Counted from the first letter of the stretch, positions 1 to 9,591 are shown. The stretch: 64,000 bases of DNA from Gracilaria gracilis (GCA_030374805.1 JARGSG010000147.1:26916-90915), one strand, 5' to 3'. Numbers and translations are program-made. Notes: generated by a model from the sequence alone, not told the origin.

Positions 1-350
1 TCACACGTGGATGATGGTTTTTCACTGCCGTGACCTGTTACTAGAAAAGCGTGAGCTTCGGATGGATACTACGTAGATAAGATTATTCGCCTTCAAGTCG
101 GAAAATGATACTGATGTTCCACGGTATGGCCCGGGAGTCTTTACCACTAAGCAAAGTTCGTTAGGTCGCTGGAGGTTATGCAGGCACACTGCAGGAACTG
201 ACGGCCCCTTTAGCCTATCGTCTGTCACGTAGCCTGTAGGCCGGGACAGCCAAGTAGAGGACGACGCACATTCCGATACCAATGTCTGTCTGTGTTATCA
301 GGTTTTGTTCAAGAGTGTTCGATAGTCGACCTCTGCGTGAAAAAAAGGTA

Positions 351-422
351 GAGCCACTCCGGGAATCGAACCCGGGACCTCGTCCACCCGAGAGACGAAT
401 CATACCACTAGACCAAGCGGCC
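351..422 (-). tRNA. tRNA-Pro (anticodon CGG), copy 1
   Basis: The reverse complement folds as a 72-nt cloverleaf. The anticodon loop reads CTCGGGT, giving anticodon CGG (positions 390-388), which decodes CCG proline. The T arm has the GGTTCGATTCC B-box. A run of seven A on the plus strand (340-346) is the Pol III T-terminator just downstream. Against the other two copies it has a G1-U72 wobble in the acceptor stem and a U-G wobble at the end of the anticodon stem, so it may be slightly decayed. There is no intron. Confidence 0.9.
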
Positions 423-1496
423 GACTGCTTGTTGCCAATATATTAAGAGTCTTTGTCAGTTGTTATTCCAATTAGCAGTGACCTGTGCTCTAAGGAGCTG
501 GGGTGGTAACAGCCAGCCTCTTTAAGCTTCGTGTAATGCGCGAAAAACTTGTTCGCGAAAGAAACAAGTACACGTATCCATAGGTATCTGCTATGAGCAT
601 GTTCCACCTACTTTGACATCTCTTCGCCATTCGTCATCGTTTCTAAGTTACAACCATATTTCTTGTTTCGCTGGAGGTGAGCATCGTCGACACTGCTTTG
701 CTTACACTTGAAATGGGACCTTACTCTAGAGAGGAAGTACACCTGTATATCATCATCCCATAGAGCTTTGTTTCTGGCTCACCTTATTCTTGCCTTCAAC
801 GAGTTAAGAGTGTTTCCTTGTCTTTATCAGCGTCAACCCCCTTGTAAGGTTACTGTAGTCATAGCCAGTACAACTGCAGATCGTCATTCTACCATTTGTT
901 TGCATAATCGACATTCAAGTTCAGAATCTGGTTCGTTTCTGTTCTGCATCCTACCTGGATTTCAGATGTTTCAGGTTCGCCTTTTGTGCGTTTGTTCGCA
1001 CCGCAGCAGCACACACAGCAACGTTCACTATCGCTTCCGAGAATTGGAAGTTGAAGGTGATTGAACATTGTCAGAGGTTACCTTACGTCTCCTAATGAAG
1101 ACTAAACAGCTACACGTACAGTCATCATTAGAGCCATCGTCTTCAATACTTTCGAGACAAAACATTTCTGTCCGAACACGGGATTGTAGCGTCATGCATT
1201 CTGTATGCTATGCCATGAGTCTTTAGATGTGACCGGGTTCCTATTCTGGAAAGCTGCCTGTGACGCAATTCTAGTTTCAGTGCATTTTTTCTGCAGTGCA
1301 GGAACTACACGGTATACCCAATACAGGGTGAGTGAATTTAGATTCCTTGACCACTTTTGATCGCCTCGAACTTGTCTGAACGAACCCTCATTTCATTGAA
1401 GATGATGTTAGATACGTCCAAAGTTCGAAGTAGCGAAGCATATTCTGATCTCAGTAATAAAAAACTACATTGTGGTGACGGTGAGTATGGGACATA
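423..1496. other. intergenic, no recognisable gene
   Basis: This spacer lies between two tRNA-Pro genes. A 118-codon ORF (708-1064, +) resembles no family I know, has no low-complexity or domain signature, and has ORFs of similar size in other frames. I see no repeat or RNA gene here. Confidence 0.5.
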
Positions 1497-1568
1497 GGCC
1501 GCTTGGTCTAGTGGTATGATTCGTCCTTCGGGTGGACGAGGTCCCGGGTTCGATTCCCGGAGTGGCCC
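1497..1568 (+). tRNA. tRNA-Pro (anticodon CGG), copy 2
   Basis: This is a 72-nt cloverleaf: acceptor GGCCGCT/AGTGGCC with discriminator C, a perfect 5-bp anticodon stem CGTCC/GGACG, and anticodon loop TTCGGGT (anticodon CGG, proline). A-box (TGGTCTAGTGG) and B-box (GGTTCGATTCC) promoters are internal. Five T at 1572-1576 form the Pol III terminator. It is intronless and differs from copy 1 at only a few bases. Confidence 0.95.
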
Positions 1569-2309
1569 TACTTTTTGTAGCGATTGCCTTACGTGGATGC
1601 AATTCGAAATGATTTATCGTAGAGCAAAATTTTGCGGTACGGCAAAACGCTTCGATAGTATCAACTTCCACAGGCTAACGACTTAGTAACGAGTGTGAAA
1701 CACCTCTGCTGATGTAGCAGACGAAGGCCAACTTGATATCTATGCATATCTACAATATCTTGCATCACCGAGTCTTCGCAGTAGCTCTCAAGCTAGCAGA
1801 GATCCGGGAGGCAGCTACGTTGGAATTGCACCAGAATTAGACGTGAGACCTTTTCGGCATTATGATATCCTACAGAAAACCCTGATATCGTTGACAACCG
1901 GGTCATGCACAGCGGAAAGCCATGTATTGTTGTAATACGTGTATATGCTTTGCTAAAAAACTCCGTACAGTATCCATACCGAACTCCTCTCCAGAGCGAC
2001 AACGTTCCTGGTTACAAAGGGTATGAGAGATAAGAGGGCTAGGCTGCAGATAGCCCTCTTTAACCCCTGGTTTTCTTTCATCAGAAGATCTACTTCTCTT
2101 ATGTACGTGAATGCGTACGGAGTGCTACAGAAACTGGTTAAACGATGAAATCGAAATAATGATAAGTTTCGAAGCTCTAAGAACATAATGCTAGTACATA
2201 GCAAAGCATCTGCCATTAGTACAAATGGAACCTGGGCCCACTTCAACACTTCCATATGAAGGCATACACTTTATCCAGCGAAAGGAACAGTGGGAAGCCA
2301 AAAAAGAAG
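1569..2309. other. intergenic, no recognisable gene
   Basis: Only short overlapping ORFs on the minus strand are present (the largest 100 codons). None has a recognisable motif. The sequence similarity among the tRNA-Pro copies does not extend into this flank. Confidence 0.5.
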
Positions 2310-2381
2310 GGGCCACTCCGGGAATCGAACCCGGGACCTCGTCCACCCGAAGGACGAATCATACCACTAGACCAAGCGGCC
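2310..2381 (-). tRNA. tRNA-Pro (anticodon CGG), copy 3
   Basis: The tRNA body is identical to copy 2 but on the opposite strand. The reverse complement gives acceptor GGCCGCT/AGTGGCC, anticodon loop TTCGGGT and discriminator C. Six A on the plus strand (2300-2305) provide the Pol III terminator. With the other two copies it makes three isoacceptors in about 2 kb on both strands. Confidence 0.95.
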
Positions 2382-4132
2382 GCAAGATCCTGACGATGTG
2401 CTTATTTGTCTTGGTTTATGATCAACATCTCTTGAGTCCCGTGGTCGAGCTGGGTACATGCTCTTCTAAGTGCTGAGTTGAGTCCTTTCTCAAAGAGCCA
2501 TTCAAACTCTCTGTACAAGCGCAAGAAATACACTTGAAGAAGGACGTGGATTCATATCAATTGTACGTATTTGAGCGAAGGAAGTGAAAAACGTCAAGAA
2601 CGTTGATCAGAAAGCAGCAGGTATCGCTCGTCGAAAGCGAAAGATCGGAGTAGACACTAGACGTGCAGAACCACATCGCACAAGTTTAGAACGGGAGCTC
2701 AAGAGAATGAAGTGGAGAAGCAGCGATAATAAGAACGAACTGTCGTTTACAGTTGAATATGGCTTTCGTAGGATTCAAGAGATGAAATATGGTTGCCGAC
2801 TTGTGGAAATCGAGTCTATTGACGTCCCATCTTGTATGGAAAGCATTTTGTTTTAGCTTGTAATCTGCCGAGTACCCAGATTCAGTAGGAAACTCTTTCA
2901 CGTTTCGCAACAGGCGCAGGTGAAACTTTGAGAATTGGCTTGGGGTGTTTACGGGATGCTCTGGGTATCTTGGAGCAAGCGTTCGAGAACACTTTTCCCA
3001 GTATTGATTTTGCCCGCTTGGGTGCATCGCATTGTTTCTTCTTTTTGTTGCTGGGCTTTGCTTGTGTGAGGCGGCTGCCTGATGATTCTCTTTTCGCTTG
3101 CGTGAAGGATGCGAAAGATTCCCACTGTTCAGTTTCCAATTTGCTCTTGCTCACTGCAGGGGTGTCGGTGTTTTTCGATCGGTTGTGTTGAAACGTTTGA
3201 CGACTAGCAAGGTAACCCACTGAGCTGATAGCCGCACAAGTGGCTTTGAAGCCAATTAGTTGCATTTGAATGTTCGGCATCATTTGGAAGAAGACAGTGA
3301 AAGTGATATTGAGGTTGGGAGAGTTTGAAATGTGATCTGACAACACGCAAGTTGTTATGTTTCTGAGGATAGAGTTTGGGGAGAGATATTGTTTCCAAGT
3401 GTGATGGAGAAGAAGAGGGTCAGAATGAAGCAAGAGTTTTACTCTTGTACAAGGGTATTGCGGGTATTGCGGCGAAGACGAGCGTGTGACGGTTATGTTA
3501 ATTCGAACACACCGGTTACCGTACGGGTTTAGGGATAGCCTCCTCATGCAGACTTGGCCACGTCGATCCCCGTTAATTCATGCTACGATCATGTAAGCTT
3601 ATATACGGTATCTTCCGGTTCTCGCACCGGCAAGATGAAGGGAAGAACGACACAAGGCATACCGAATCTACACATTGCTCAGTTGCAGACATGGGACTAG
3701 ATGTGCTCTCCATGGGCACTTCTTTTGGCACCAGACGACAAGGCATATCAATTGGAGTCGCCTTGTGATAGAACTCTGTGCAAGTACAAATGTAGTGTGA
3801 TATATACGTGGAGATACATCCCGTACGGAACTGCCAGAGGTAGGCGCTATTTCGTGGAGGTCGTTCTACCGCGACGTTTGTCTGCGCAGGTAAGAATAGG
3901 AATTGGTGTGAGAGTTGCATCGTAGTTTGAGCAATGGTTTTGACAAATAGAAGAAACGAACGACGACGCTAATATGGCAGAATGAGAGGTTGCTCTCAGC
4001 AAACAACACACATGGTGTGCATCAGCAAGCATGGCACCAAGGCATAGCCAGATGTGGATCAGGCTGGCAGATTGGGCTGTTGTTCGTGCTTTAAATGGGC
4101 AAAAGTAGTAGTTTGGAGGGTTAGAAAAAAAG
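2382..4132. other. intergenic stretch with only doubtful ORFs
   Basis: No RNA gene or repeat was recognised. The longest ATG-started ORF (2882-3547, minus) is listed separately as doubtful. The 90-codon plus-strand ORF at 2584-2856 begins with GTG, not ATG, and is not supported. Confidence 0.45.
2882..3547 (-). CDS. hypothetical basic protein (doubtful)
   Basis: This ATG-started ORF of 221 codons has a Lys/Arg/Ser-rich C-terminal half, with a short KKKKK run about 165 residues in, and no recognisable domain. The N-terminal half is rich in Ser, Thr and Pro, as random ORFs often are. No neighbour shares a promoter or has a related function. It could be a lineage-specific nuclear protein or a chance ORF; I lean to chance. 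Transcript evidence would decide. Confidence 0.2.
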   Translation of the reverse strand: MRRLSLNPYGNRCVRINITVTRSSSPQYPQYPCTRVKLLLHSDPLLLHHTWKQYLSPNSILRNITTCVLSDHISNSPNLNITFTVFFQMMPNIQMQLIGFKATCAAISSVGYLASRQTFQHNRSKNTDTPAVSKSKLETEQWESFASFTQAKRESSGSRLTQAKPSNKKKKQCDAPKRAKSILGKVFSNACSKIPRASRKHPKPILKVSPAPVAKRERVSY

Positions 4133-4801
4133 TTATCGGTTGAAGTCAGTGTATTGCTCGTCAGCACAAACACACAGCATGATGATAAACGGAACATCGA
4201 CGCCAGCACTAACCGAAACGCGATAGAAATCAGCGCCAGTAAGCAGGCGTCTAGGTCCGAACATGCTACGCTGCATAGAGGCGAGCTGGTTTCCACTCTC
4301 AATATCCACAATGGAGATGTTAGCGCGCCCCGCACTGGTGTTCATCTGCAGGAACGGAGCGGAATCGGTTCCTCTTCCTTTCCACACGTACACAGTTCCG
4401 CGGCCGAAGCCGGGGAAGAAGCCCTTCTTTCTCATGGTGTACACGGACTTGGAGCGAAAGTCATACATGTACATGAGTTGAAGGAAGGTGTTGAGGTTCT
4501 CGGTCATCTTGAGAAGACGTTGTTCTGTATCGCTCTCGAACAAGGTTTTTTCGCCGCTTCGGTCCAGGATCTTGCCCTTGACGGAGAAGACGCCGTTGGA
4601 TGACTCATCGAGCACGTCGAAGCAGTCCGGCCTGAAGACGAGCTCCTTGACGGTGTACTTGGTGACGGTGTCAAACGTATAAGGCAAGTGAGGCTGCGGC
4701 GGAGCGGGCGACGTGAGGTGGGCATCGTGGAGAATTGGCTCGATTGGATGCTCTTCTTCGTCGCTCGTGGAGCTAGCGTGCTGCGCTCCGTTGTTGCTCA
4801 T
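4133..4801 (-). CDS. LURP-one-related (tubby C-like fold) protein
   Basis: This is an intact 222-aa protein. About 40 N-terminal residues are acidic and Pro-rich; the rest looks like one LOR/LURP-one-related domain (DUF567), related to tubby and phospholipid scramblase barrels. Supporting motifs are a 'FSVKGKILDRSGEKTLF' strand pair near residue 72, a central basic strand with the Met-Arg-Lys-Lys-Gly turn, a Gly-rich loop, and the C-terminal 'VSVSAGVDVPFIIMLCVCADE' pattern typical of the last strand-helix-strand. Such domains are thought to bind membrane lipid or act in stress and defence signalling in plants; the function here is unknown. The start is the first ATG, in good context (gcgccATGa). 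There is no signal peptide or frameshift. It faces away from the tRNA-Asp/uS14m block, so its promoter lies in 4802-5135. Confidence 0.75.
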   Translation of the reverse strand: MSNNGAQHASSTSDEEEHPIEPILHDAHLTSPAPPQPHLPYTFDTVTKYTVKELVFRPDCFDVLDESSNGVFSVKGKILDRSGEKTLFESDTEQRLLKMTENLNTFLQLMYMYDFRSKSVYTMRKKGFFPGFGRGTVYVWKGRGTDSAPFLQMNTSAGRANISIVDIESGNQLASMQRSMFGPRRLLTGADFYRVSVSAGVDVPFIIMLCVCADEQYTDFNR

Positions 4802-5135
4802 GGCGCTTGGTTGCTGCGCGCTGTGTGGGCGGGTTTCGGGGTGCGTGGCGCGCGTTGGGCAATGTGGAGACGCATGGTGGGAGCAGTGTGTGTGTAGTAG
4901 TAGTTGACGCGAAGCAGGGAGCTGCTGCTGTTGTCACACACTTGTGCGGGGCGAGCCACATGGCTCTCAGCTGCTGCTATTTTCAGGGGCGGGCCGCGAG
5001 AGGGTGGACTCCAAGAGAATCTCTAATAGAGATGTAGACACGCGCTGTTGTGGTCAAGCACATGGCTCATCGCAGGGCGGGCGAAAGCGGCGCATTAAGT
5101 ATGCGTGGAGAGATGCTGGAGGGCAAGCAAGTCAC
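4802..5135. promoter_or_regulatory. divergent intergenic region
   Basis: This 334-bp GC-rich spacer lies between the start of the LURP-related gene (leftward) and tRNA-Asp/uS14m (rightward). It must hold the leftward promoter. I see no clear TATA box or operator; the assignment rests on position only. Confidence 0.3.
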
Positions 5136-5219
5136 GTTCGTGTAGTATAATGGTTAAGAATAGCCGAGGTATATCTCGCTGTCACCGAGGAGATCCGGGT
5201 TCAATTCCCGGCACGAGCT
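5136..5219 (+). tRNA. tRNA-Asp (anticodon GTC) with 12-nt insertion in the D arm
   Basis: The acceptor stem is GTTCGTG (5136-5142) with CACGAGC (5212-5218). The anticodon loop is CTGTCAC with anticodon GTC (5181-5183), and the T arm is CCGGG-TTCAATT-CCCGG. A canonical tRNA-Asp appears only if the 12 nt at 5157-5168 are removed: the D stem GTAT (5145-5148) then pairs with GTAT (5169-5172) around the normal 8-nt D loop. With the insert the gene is 84 nt, without it 72. A-box and B-box lie outside the insert, and a long T-rich run follows from 5228. The discriminator is T rather than the G usual for tRNA-Asp. It could be a gene with an ectopic D-loop intron, as known in the red alga Cyanidioschyzon, or a tRNA pseudogene. 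Confidence 0.75.
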
Positions 5220-5386
5220 ACGACCGTTTATTTTCTTTTTTTTTTCATTCTTTTCCTGCATTGCATCGCCGGCGCGGCGCACCGGTCTCCCACCGCCCAC
5301 AATTGAAAAAGCGCCACTCGCGAACGCGGCGTCGTCGTCGCGCGCAGCCAGACAGAGGCGCGGCGCAAGCGCACCGCACCGCCACG

Positions 5387-5680
5387 ATGGGCAAGATGCA
5401 CATGGATCAAGTACGCCGACAGCTGTTCGCCAAGAAGGAGATCCCGCGGCTGGTGCTCAAGTCCATCAGCATGTCGTCGCGTCTGCCGTCGTCCATCCGC
5501 CAAGCCGCTCAGACGCGCCTGTCCGAGATGGACCGCAACGGCAGCGCCGTGCGCATCCGCATGCGCTGCGTGCTCACGGGGCGGCCGCGCGCGGTCGATT
5601 CCCAGACGCGCTTGTCGAGAATCATGTTCCGCAAACTGGCCAGCGAGGGCCGTCTACCGGGCGTCTGGAAGGCTCGTTGA
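5387..5680 (+). CDS. rps14: mitochondrial-type small-subunit ribosomal protein uS14
   Basis: This 97-aa basic protein binds 16S-type rRNA in the head of the small ribosomal subunit. The C-terminal third has the family signature: '[10 protein letters not shown]' followed by '[21 protein letters not shown]', the LSR.-FR.-G-.LPGV block of bacterial and organellar S14. It lacks the CxxC pairs of zinc-binding S14 forms. The length matches organellar uS14. I chose the ATG at 5387 (context gccacgATGg) because the family begins there; the longer reading frame upstream would run through the tRNA-Asp gene. A nuclear copy of a bacterial-type S14 without plastid context suggests import into mitochondria; there is no long presequence, only a basic N-terminus. 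It stops with TGA, so TGA is a normal stop in this genome. It starts 167 bp after tRNA-Asp. Confidence 0.85.
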   Translation: MGKMHMDQVRRQLFAKKEIPRLVLKSISMSSRLPSSIRQAAQTRLSEMDRNGSAVRIRMRCVLTGRPRAVDSQTRLSRIMFRKLASEGRLPGVWKAR

Positions 5681-5954
5681 TGTGTATCCATCTATGTATG
5701 ATATCTACATTTGTACTTGGCTGCGCCGTAAACGAACAAGTGCCCGTTTTGTGCCGCGTCTCACCCAAAGGGTTATCTCTAGCTAGCTAGCGCATGATGC
5801 GCGCAAGCGCTTTCTCACAACGTGTGCACGTTGTGCACGTTGTGCGCGTTGATGTGCGCGTTGATGTGCGCAGATTCGGCCCGACGCGCGCTGAATATTC
5901 AGCGCGGCTGCCATCATCAGCATCGCCGAAAGCGCGCATCTCGCCAACGCCATT

Positions 5955-6015
5955 GCCACCGCCACCGCCACCGCCACCGCCACCGCCACCGCCACCGCCA
6001 CCGCCCCCCCCCCCC
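5955..6015 (+). repeat. (CCACCG)n microsatellite followed by a C run
   Basis: About eight copies of a Pro-type hexamer or trimer repeat run directly into twelve C at 6004-6015, just upstream of the small gene at 6040. On the reverse strand it is a G-rich tract that could form quadruplex-like structure. It probably lies in the 5' leader. Confidence 0.9.
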
Positions 6016-6039
6016 TCACCCACCCGCGCAGCAAACACC

Positions 6040-6480
6040 ATGGGCGCCGAACAATCCGCGCCGCTGCCGCAAACCGCCGCCGAGGCGCGCGCATCAAGCG
6101 CAGAAGCGCGCCGCCAGCCGTCGGCGCTCGCCTGCATGCTGGACCCGCGCACGCTAGACCCGTACGCATCCGCCGCCGCCGCCGCCGCCGCCGACGCCGA
6201 CACATTGCGCGCGCCGCCCGGCTCGCACTCGCGCAGCGCGTCCGTGAACAGCGCGCCCAGCGCCAGCGCGTCGCACGTGTCGCTGGGCATTGAGCTGCTG
6301 CGCGACAGCGACGAGCACGCGGCCGCCCCAGCGCGCAGCGACGAACACGCCGCCGCCGCCGCCGCCGACCAGCAGCGCCGCGTCGTGCGCGCCGCCATGA
6401 CGCGCATTGCGCCGCGCGCCGTGGCGGTCGCGCTCGAGCGCGATGGCGCATCGCCCGCCGCTTCCGCAGACCTCTTCTGA
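6040..6480 (+). CDS. small Ala-rich protein with MGAEQS start, possible N-myristoylation
   Basis: This 146-aa ORF uses the ATG at 6040 in strong context (aacaccATGg). The N-terminus Met-Gly-Ala-Glu-Gln-Ser fits the Gly2/Ser6 pattern for N-myristoylation, which would tether the protein to a membrane. The rest is Ala-, Ser- and Arg-rich, with an Ala run encoded by GCC repeats around residue 46 and several short acidic stretches; I recognise no domain. The frame is also open upstream for 82 codons, but that part encodes the polyproline microsatellite and is better read as leader. An AATAAA lies 66 bp after the stop. Very GC-rich codon use and overlapping ORFs on the other strand mean chance coding cannot be excluded. 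Confidence 0.5.
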   Translation: MGAEQSAPLPQTAAEARASSAEARRQPSALACMLDPRTLDPYASAAAAAAADADTLRAPPGSHSRSASVNSAPSASASHVSLGIELLRDSDEHAAAPARSDEHAAAAAADQQRRVVRAAMTRIAPRAVAVALERDGASPAASADLF

Positions 6481-6545
6481 GACCCCCGCGCACACGTGCC
6501 ACGGCGCGCCCACGGCGCGGCAGCCGCGCGCTGCTCACGTCGCGT

Positions 6546-6551
6546 AATAAA
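6546..6551 (+). promoter_or_regulatory. AATAAA polyadenylation-type signal
   Basis: An AATAAA hexamer lies 66 bp downstream of the stop codon of the small gene and about 380 bp before the next start codon. It is a plausible 3' end signal, supported by position only. Confidence 0.4.
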
Positions 6552-6928
6552 GCGCCTCCCGTGTGCGTGCGCTGCTTGTTGCTCGCGTCCGTCGCGAGTG
6601 TCGCCGATGCCTCCCCAGCGCGATGCACCCGCTCAGCGCCTGCGCGCTGCCGCGAGCGTCACCGCCGCCCGATTGAGCTGCTTCGCCGCTTGTGTTCGGT
6701 TGCCCGATGAGGTTGCTGCACCACTTGTGCTGTGTTGCCCGATGTGCGTGCCGTCGTCGCCTTCTTTCGGCACCATGCAGCCGCTTTCCGCCGCCGCTCC
6801 GCCCCGTGCCTTCTTCCTCCTCTTCTTCTTCTTAAGCGCCTGTCTTGCTCAATCATGGCTGCCTTTCTTCTTGTGTCGTACATTCGCTTGCTCTCTTTTG
6901 CTATCTCACTTACAATCTGTTTTACAAT

Positions 6929-9544
6929 ATGTCCGCCAATGTGCTTGTCGTCGTCCAGTTACTTTGCTTTGTCCTCTGCAGTTTGTCCGCCCCAATCCCT
7001 TCCCCAGCGCCCCCTCGTCCTTACCCTGTCCCCACTTCGCGCTTCTACCTGTCCAACATCACCGGCTCGGCCCGCTACTACACTCTTGAAAACCCATTCC
7101 CAGACTCCCTCATCGGTTCCATCCGTCCCAGTCTACTACGTCCACAGCTGCCTCCTCCGAGTAGCCATCCGCGCATACTCACGTCCCCTGACGAGTGGCA
7201 AGCTCTTCTTCAACGTCACTCTGATCCTGTCTACTTTAACAACAAGAATACCTGGTCCTCGTCCCTCATCGGCCTCACCGTCCCCAACGGTCCCAACGCC
7301 TCCATCGTCCACAAGCTCGCCCAGCTTGAAACCGAGCGCCGCACCCATGTATTCAGCGGCAAGGCCTCGGTGCACTTTTCGTCCAAATCCCAGTTTGAAA
7401 CCTATCGACGTTCGTTGAAGCCGCTTGCAGACCATCTCAAGCTCATGACAGAGGCCCAGTCACACTCGCTCTTCCTGTGTGCCTTTTGGGCTCAGGTGGC
7501 TGAGAAACTCCCTCCCGCCCACCATTTTCTCAATGCCACCGCCATGGACACGTGCATCAACGCCACTGTCGCGTGGGCAAAGGTGCTCATGGCCCATCGT
7601 ACCTACCACTGTAACCCGTCCTGCTCCGTCACCAACCGGGATGCAGAGAAGGCCTACCTCTGGAACTTTGATTCCATCTGGGAAGTCAGCAATGACTGGT
7701 ACACTGCGGGCGCTACTCTTGCGCTCGCTTATGATGTCTTGCACAGTAGACTGTCCGACAGTCAGCGTCAGGTCGTGCGTTCCGCGCTTGCATTGCTTGT
7801 TATGAAGCGATGGACGTGGGGCGTTGTAGACAAAAACTCCGCCAAGTACCCGGATGCGGAGACGCATCCGCATCGAATCGTCAGTAACTGGGGCATGTAC
7901 CACTCCCACTTGTACATCACCAACCTTGCCATCGAAGGTGAATCAGGTTTTGTGCCATATGCACAACATGTACTCGCTGAAAACAATTCCACAGGCTTTA
8001 ATGCCAAGATGAATCGAAAGTTCGAAGCTCTCATAAATGCGTACATGACGCATTCAGTATATCCAGATGGCTCCAGTTTCGAAGATGGCTACACCTACCA
8101 CACGGCGTTTCGAGAGGGCTCACTTGCCTTTCTTGCCGCCCACAGGCGTGGTCATAATCTTCTCAACACTCCTCGATTCAGAAACATCATTCATCACGTA
8201 GCACAGATGTTTGAACCGTGGCAATGTGCTCCTCTTGTGGGCCATTCCAGTGGAGGTGGTCAGGGTTACCCGGCGTATGTAGGTTTGCTTCGCTATGCCT
8301 ATCCAGACGGAGTTCTCCCACGCATGGTTTGGGCCCAGCGTTTCGGGAAGAACTTCACTAATGACGGTAACTGTCGTATTTTGTGGACCCAAACAATGAC
8401 TCAGATGGTCCTTTTCGGTGACGAACACAAGCAGGATCTTTCCATGGTGGCAGATGCACCTGAGTCCTTACCCGAAAGTGCCAAGAGACAGTTTCCGCTG
8501 GCATATGCGTCAACGAGGAGGGGCCTTATCATTATGCGATCAACACATTCCCAAATGACATCTTACATGCATTTTGATGCCCGTCCAGATTCGTTCTATC
8601 TTGGACATGATAATGCTGACAGAGGTATAATCACATTCTCTGCAATGAAACAAAGGTGGATTGATGATCTGTCTTGGAAGGAGAACGTTGATTCACGGAA
8701 GCATAGCCTGTTGCATGTCGACGGTATCGCACAAGCTGTCAAAGCTCCTTCCGTGACAATTTTGAAGGTCGTGGATTCTCCGTCCTCGTCTATAGCCTCT
8801 GCCGACTTAACCTACACATACAATATTCAGTGGGCTCAAGCATGGCAAGGGCCGAGTATCGGCACCGCCGACGTTTTAGAATACAGGAAAGATGGCTCTT
8901 CGTACGAAAAGAAGTACTCGTTTCCCGATGCTGAGCTTAACAGCCCATGGGATCTTGGATGGCCCATGGAAGATGATGCTTCTGAGATTGGTTTCAGCCG
9001 AAACATGACCATGAATCAAAACCCGGATTTGGCAGCCTTTGGCATGAATGAGTGGAGGAGACATTATCGCGAGCAGCATCTACAGCACTTGGTACGTTCT
9101 GTAATCACGGTGAGATCAGAAAACGATGAGGTCGGATATGGAGTGCTAGTAGACAGCGTTTCAGCTGGACCTGGTCGGCATACGTTTGAATCATATCTAA
9201 TCCTCAAGGATGAAGTGAAAGTAGAGACTTCAGCCTCAAATTGTAGTGGAAAGCAGTGCAAAATTGTGCTTGCGTCAGCAGAAGGCCAGATTCTTGACGT
9301 ACATGTTCTGGCCTTGGGGAATGAAGTGAGCTTCCGGGTGGAAGAATTCGCTGGCCACAGAAGAATCGTTGTCAAAAGTGAGCGGGAGTTATCTGAAGAG
9401 ATTTGGACTGTTTTCCGTCCTCGAACGAGAGATCCGAACGATTTTAAGATGACTCGTGACGGTGACATTGTTAGACTTTCTTCTTCGGAAAACAGCAGTT
9501 CTTTCCAAGTGCAGAGCTCGGACCACACAGTTATTGAGCATTGA
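6929..9544 (+). CDS. secreted heparinase II/III-like polysaccharide lyase or epimerase
   Basis: This 871-aa single-exon protein starts at the ATG at 6929, because residues 1-21 then form a clean signal peptide (hydrophobic VLVVVQLLCFVLC core, Ser-Ala before Pro). An upstream in-frame ATG at 6845 would bury it. Residues about 200-480 look like the (alpha/alpha) toroid, with 'SNWGMYHSH' (Asn320, His325) and 'DGYTYH' (Tyr388, Tyr390). The region from about residue 500 onward is the beta-sandwich heparinase II/III-like domain, with 'YLGHDNADRG' (His560) before 'RWIDDL'. The Asn/His/Tyr/His set fits lyases and dermatan-sulfate-epimerase-type enzymes that abstract the C5 proton of uronic acids; the exact catalytic residues are my inference. 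There are several N-glycosylation sequons (NIT, NAS, NAT). It probably acts on cell-wall or matrix polysaccharide in the secretory pathway or wall. It is intact and ends in TGA; an AATAAA follows at 9586. Confidence 0.75.
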   Translation: MSANVLVVVQLLCFVLCSLSAPIPSPAPPRPYPVPTSRFYLSNITGSARYYTLENPFPDSLIGSIRPSLLRPQLPPPSSHPRILTSPDEWQALLQRHSDPVYFNNKNTWSSSLIGLTVPNGPNASIVHKLAQLETERRTHVFSGKASVHFSSKSQFETYRRSLKPLADHLKLMTEAQSHSLFLCAFWAQVAEKLPPAHHFLNATAMDTCINATVAWAKVLMAHRTYHCNPSCSVTNRDAEKAYLWNFDSIWEVSNDWYTAGATLALAYDVLHSRLSDSQRQVVRSALALLVMKRWTWGVVDKNSAKYPDAETHPHRIVSNWGMYHSHLYITNLAIEGESGFVPYAQHVLAENNSTGFNAKMNRKFEALINAYMTHSVYPDGSSFEDGYTYHTAFREGSLAFLAAHRRGHNLLNTPRFRNIIHHVAQMFEPWQCAPLVGHSSGGGQGYPAYVGLLRYAYPDGVLPRMVWAQRFGKNFTNDGNCRILWTQTMTQMVLFGDEHKQDLSMVADAPESLPESAKRQFPLAYASTRRGLIIMRSTHSQMTSYMHFDARPDSFYLGHDNADRGIITFSAMKQRWIDDLSWKENVDSRKHSLLHVDGIAQAVKAPSVTILKVVDSPSSSIASADLTYTYNIQWAQAWQGPSIGTADVLEYRKDGSSYEKKYSFPDAELNSPWDLGWPMEDDASEIGFSRNMTMNQNPDLAAFGMNEWRRHYREQHLQHLVRSVITVRSENDEVGYGVLVDSVSAGPGRHTFESYLILKDEVKVETSASNCSGKQCKIVLASAEGQILDVHVLALGNEVSFRVEEFAGHRRIVVKSERELSEEIWTVFRPRTRDPNDFKMTRDGDIVRLSSSENSSSFQVQSSDHTVIEH

Positions 9545-9585
9545 AAGCTTGTGAAGCAAACTTATAAACAGAATACTACAATGGT

Positions 9586-9591
9586 AATAAA
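9586..9591 (+). promoter_or_regulatory. AATAAA polyadenylation-type signal
   Basis: The hexamer lies 42 bp after the stop of the heparinase-like gene, the expected distance, in sequence that turns AT-rich at once. Confidence 0.55.

Noticed and set aside
2584-2856. 90-codon plus-strand ORF
   Set aside because: Begins with GTG, has no ATG near the start and no recognisable motif.
5783-6628. 281-, 206- and 119-codon minus-strand ORFs opposite the small gene
   Set aside because: Arg/Ala/Gly-rich shadows of GC-rich sequence and of the microsatellite.
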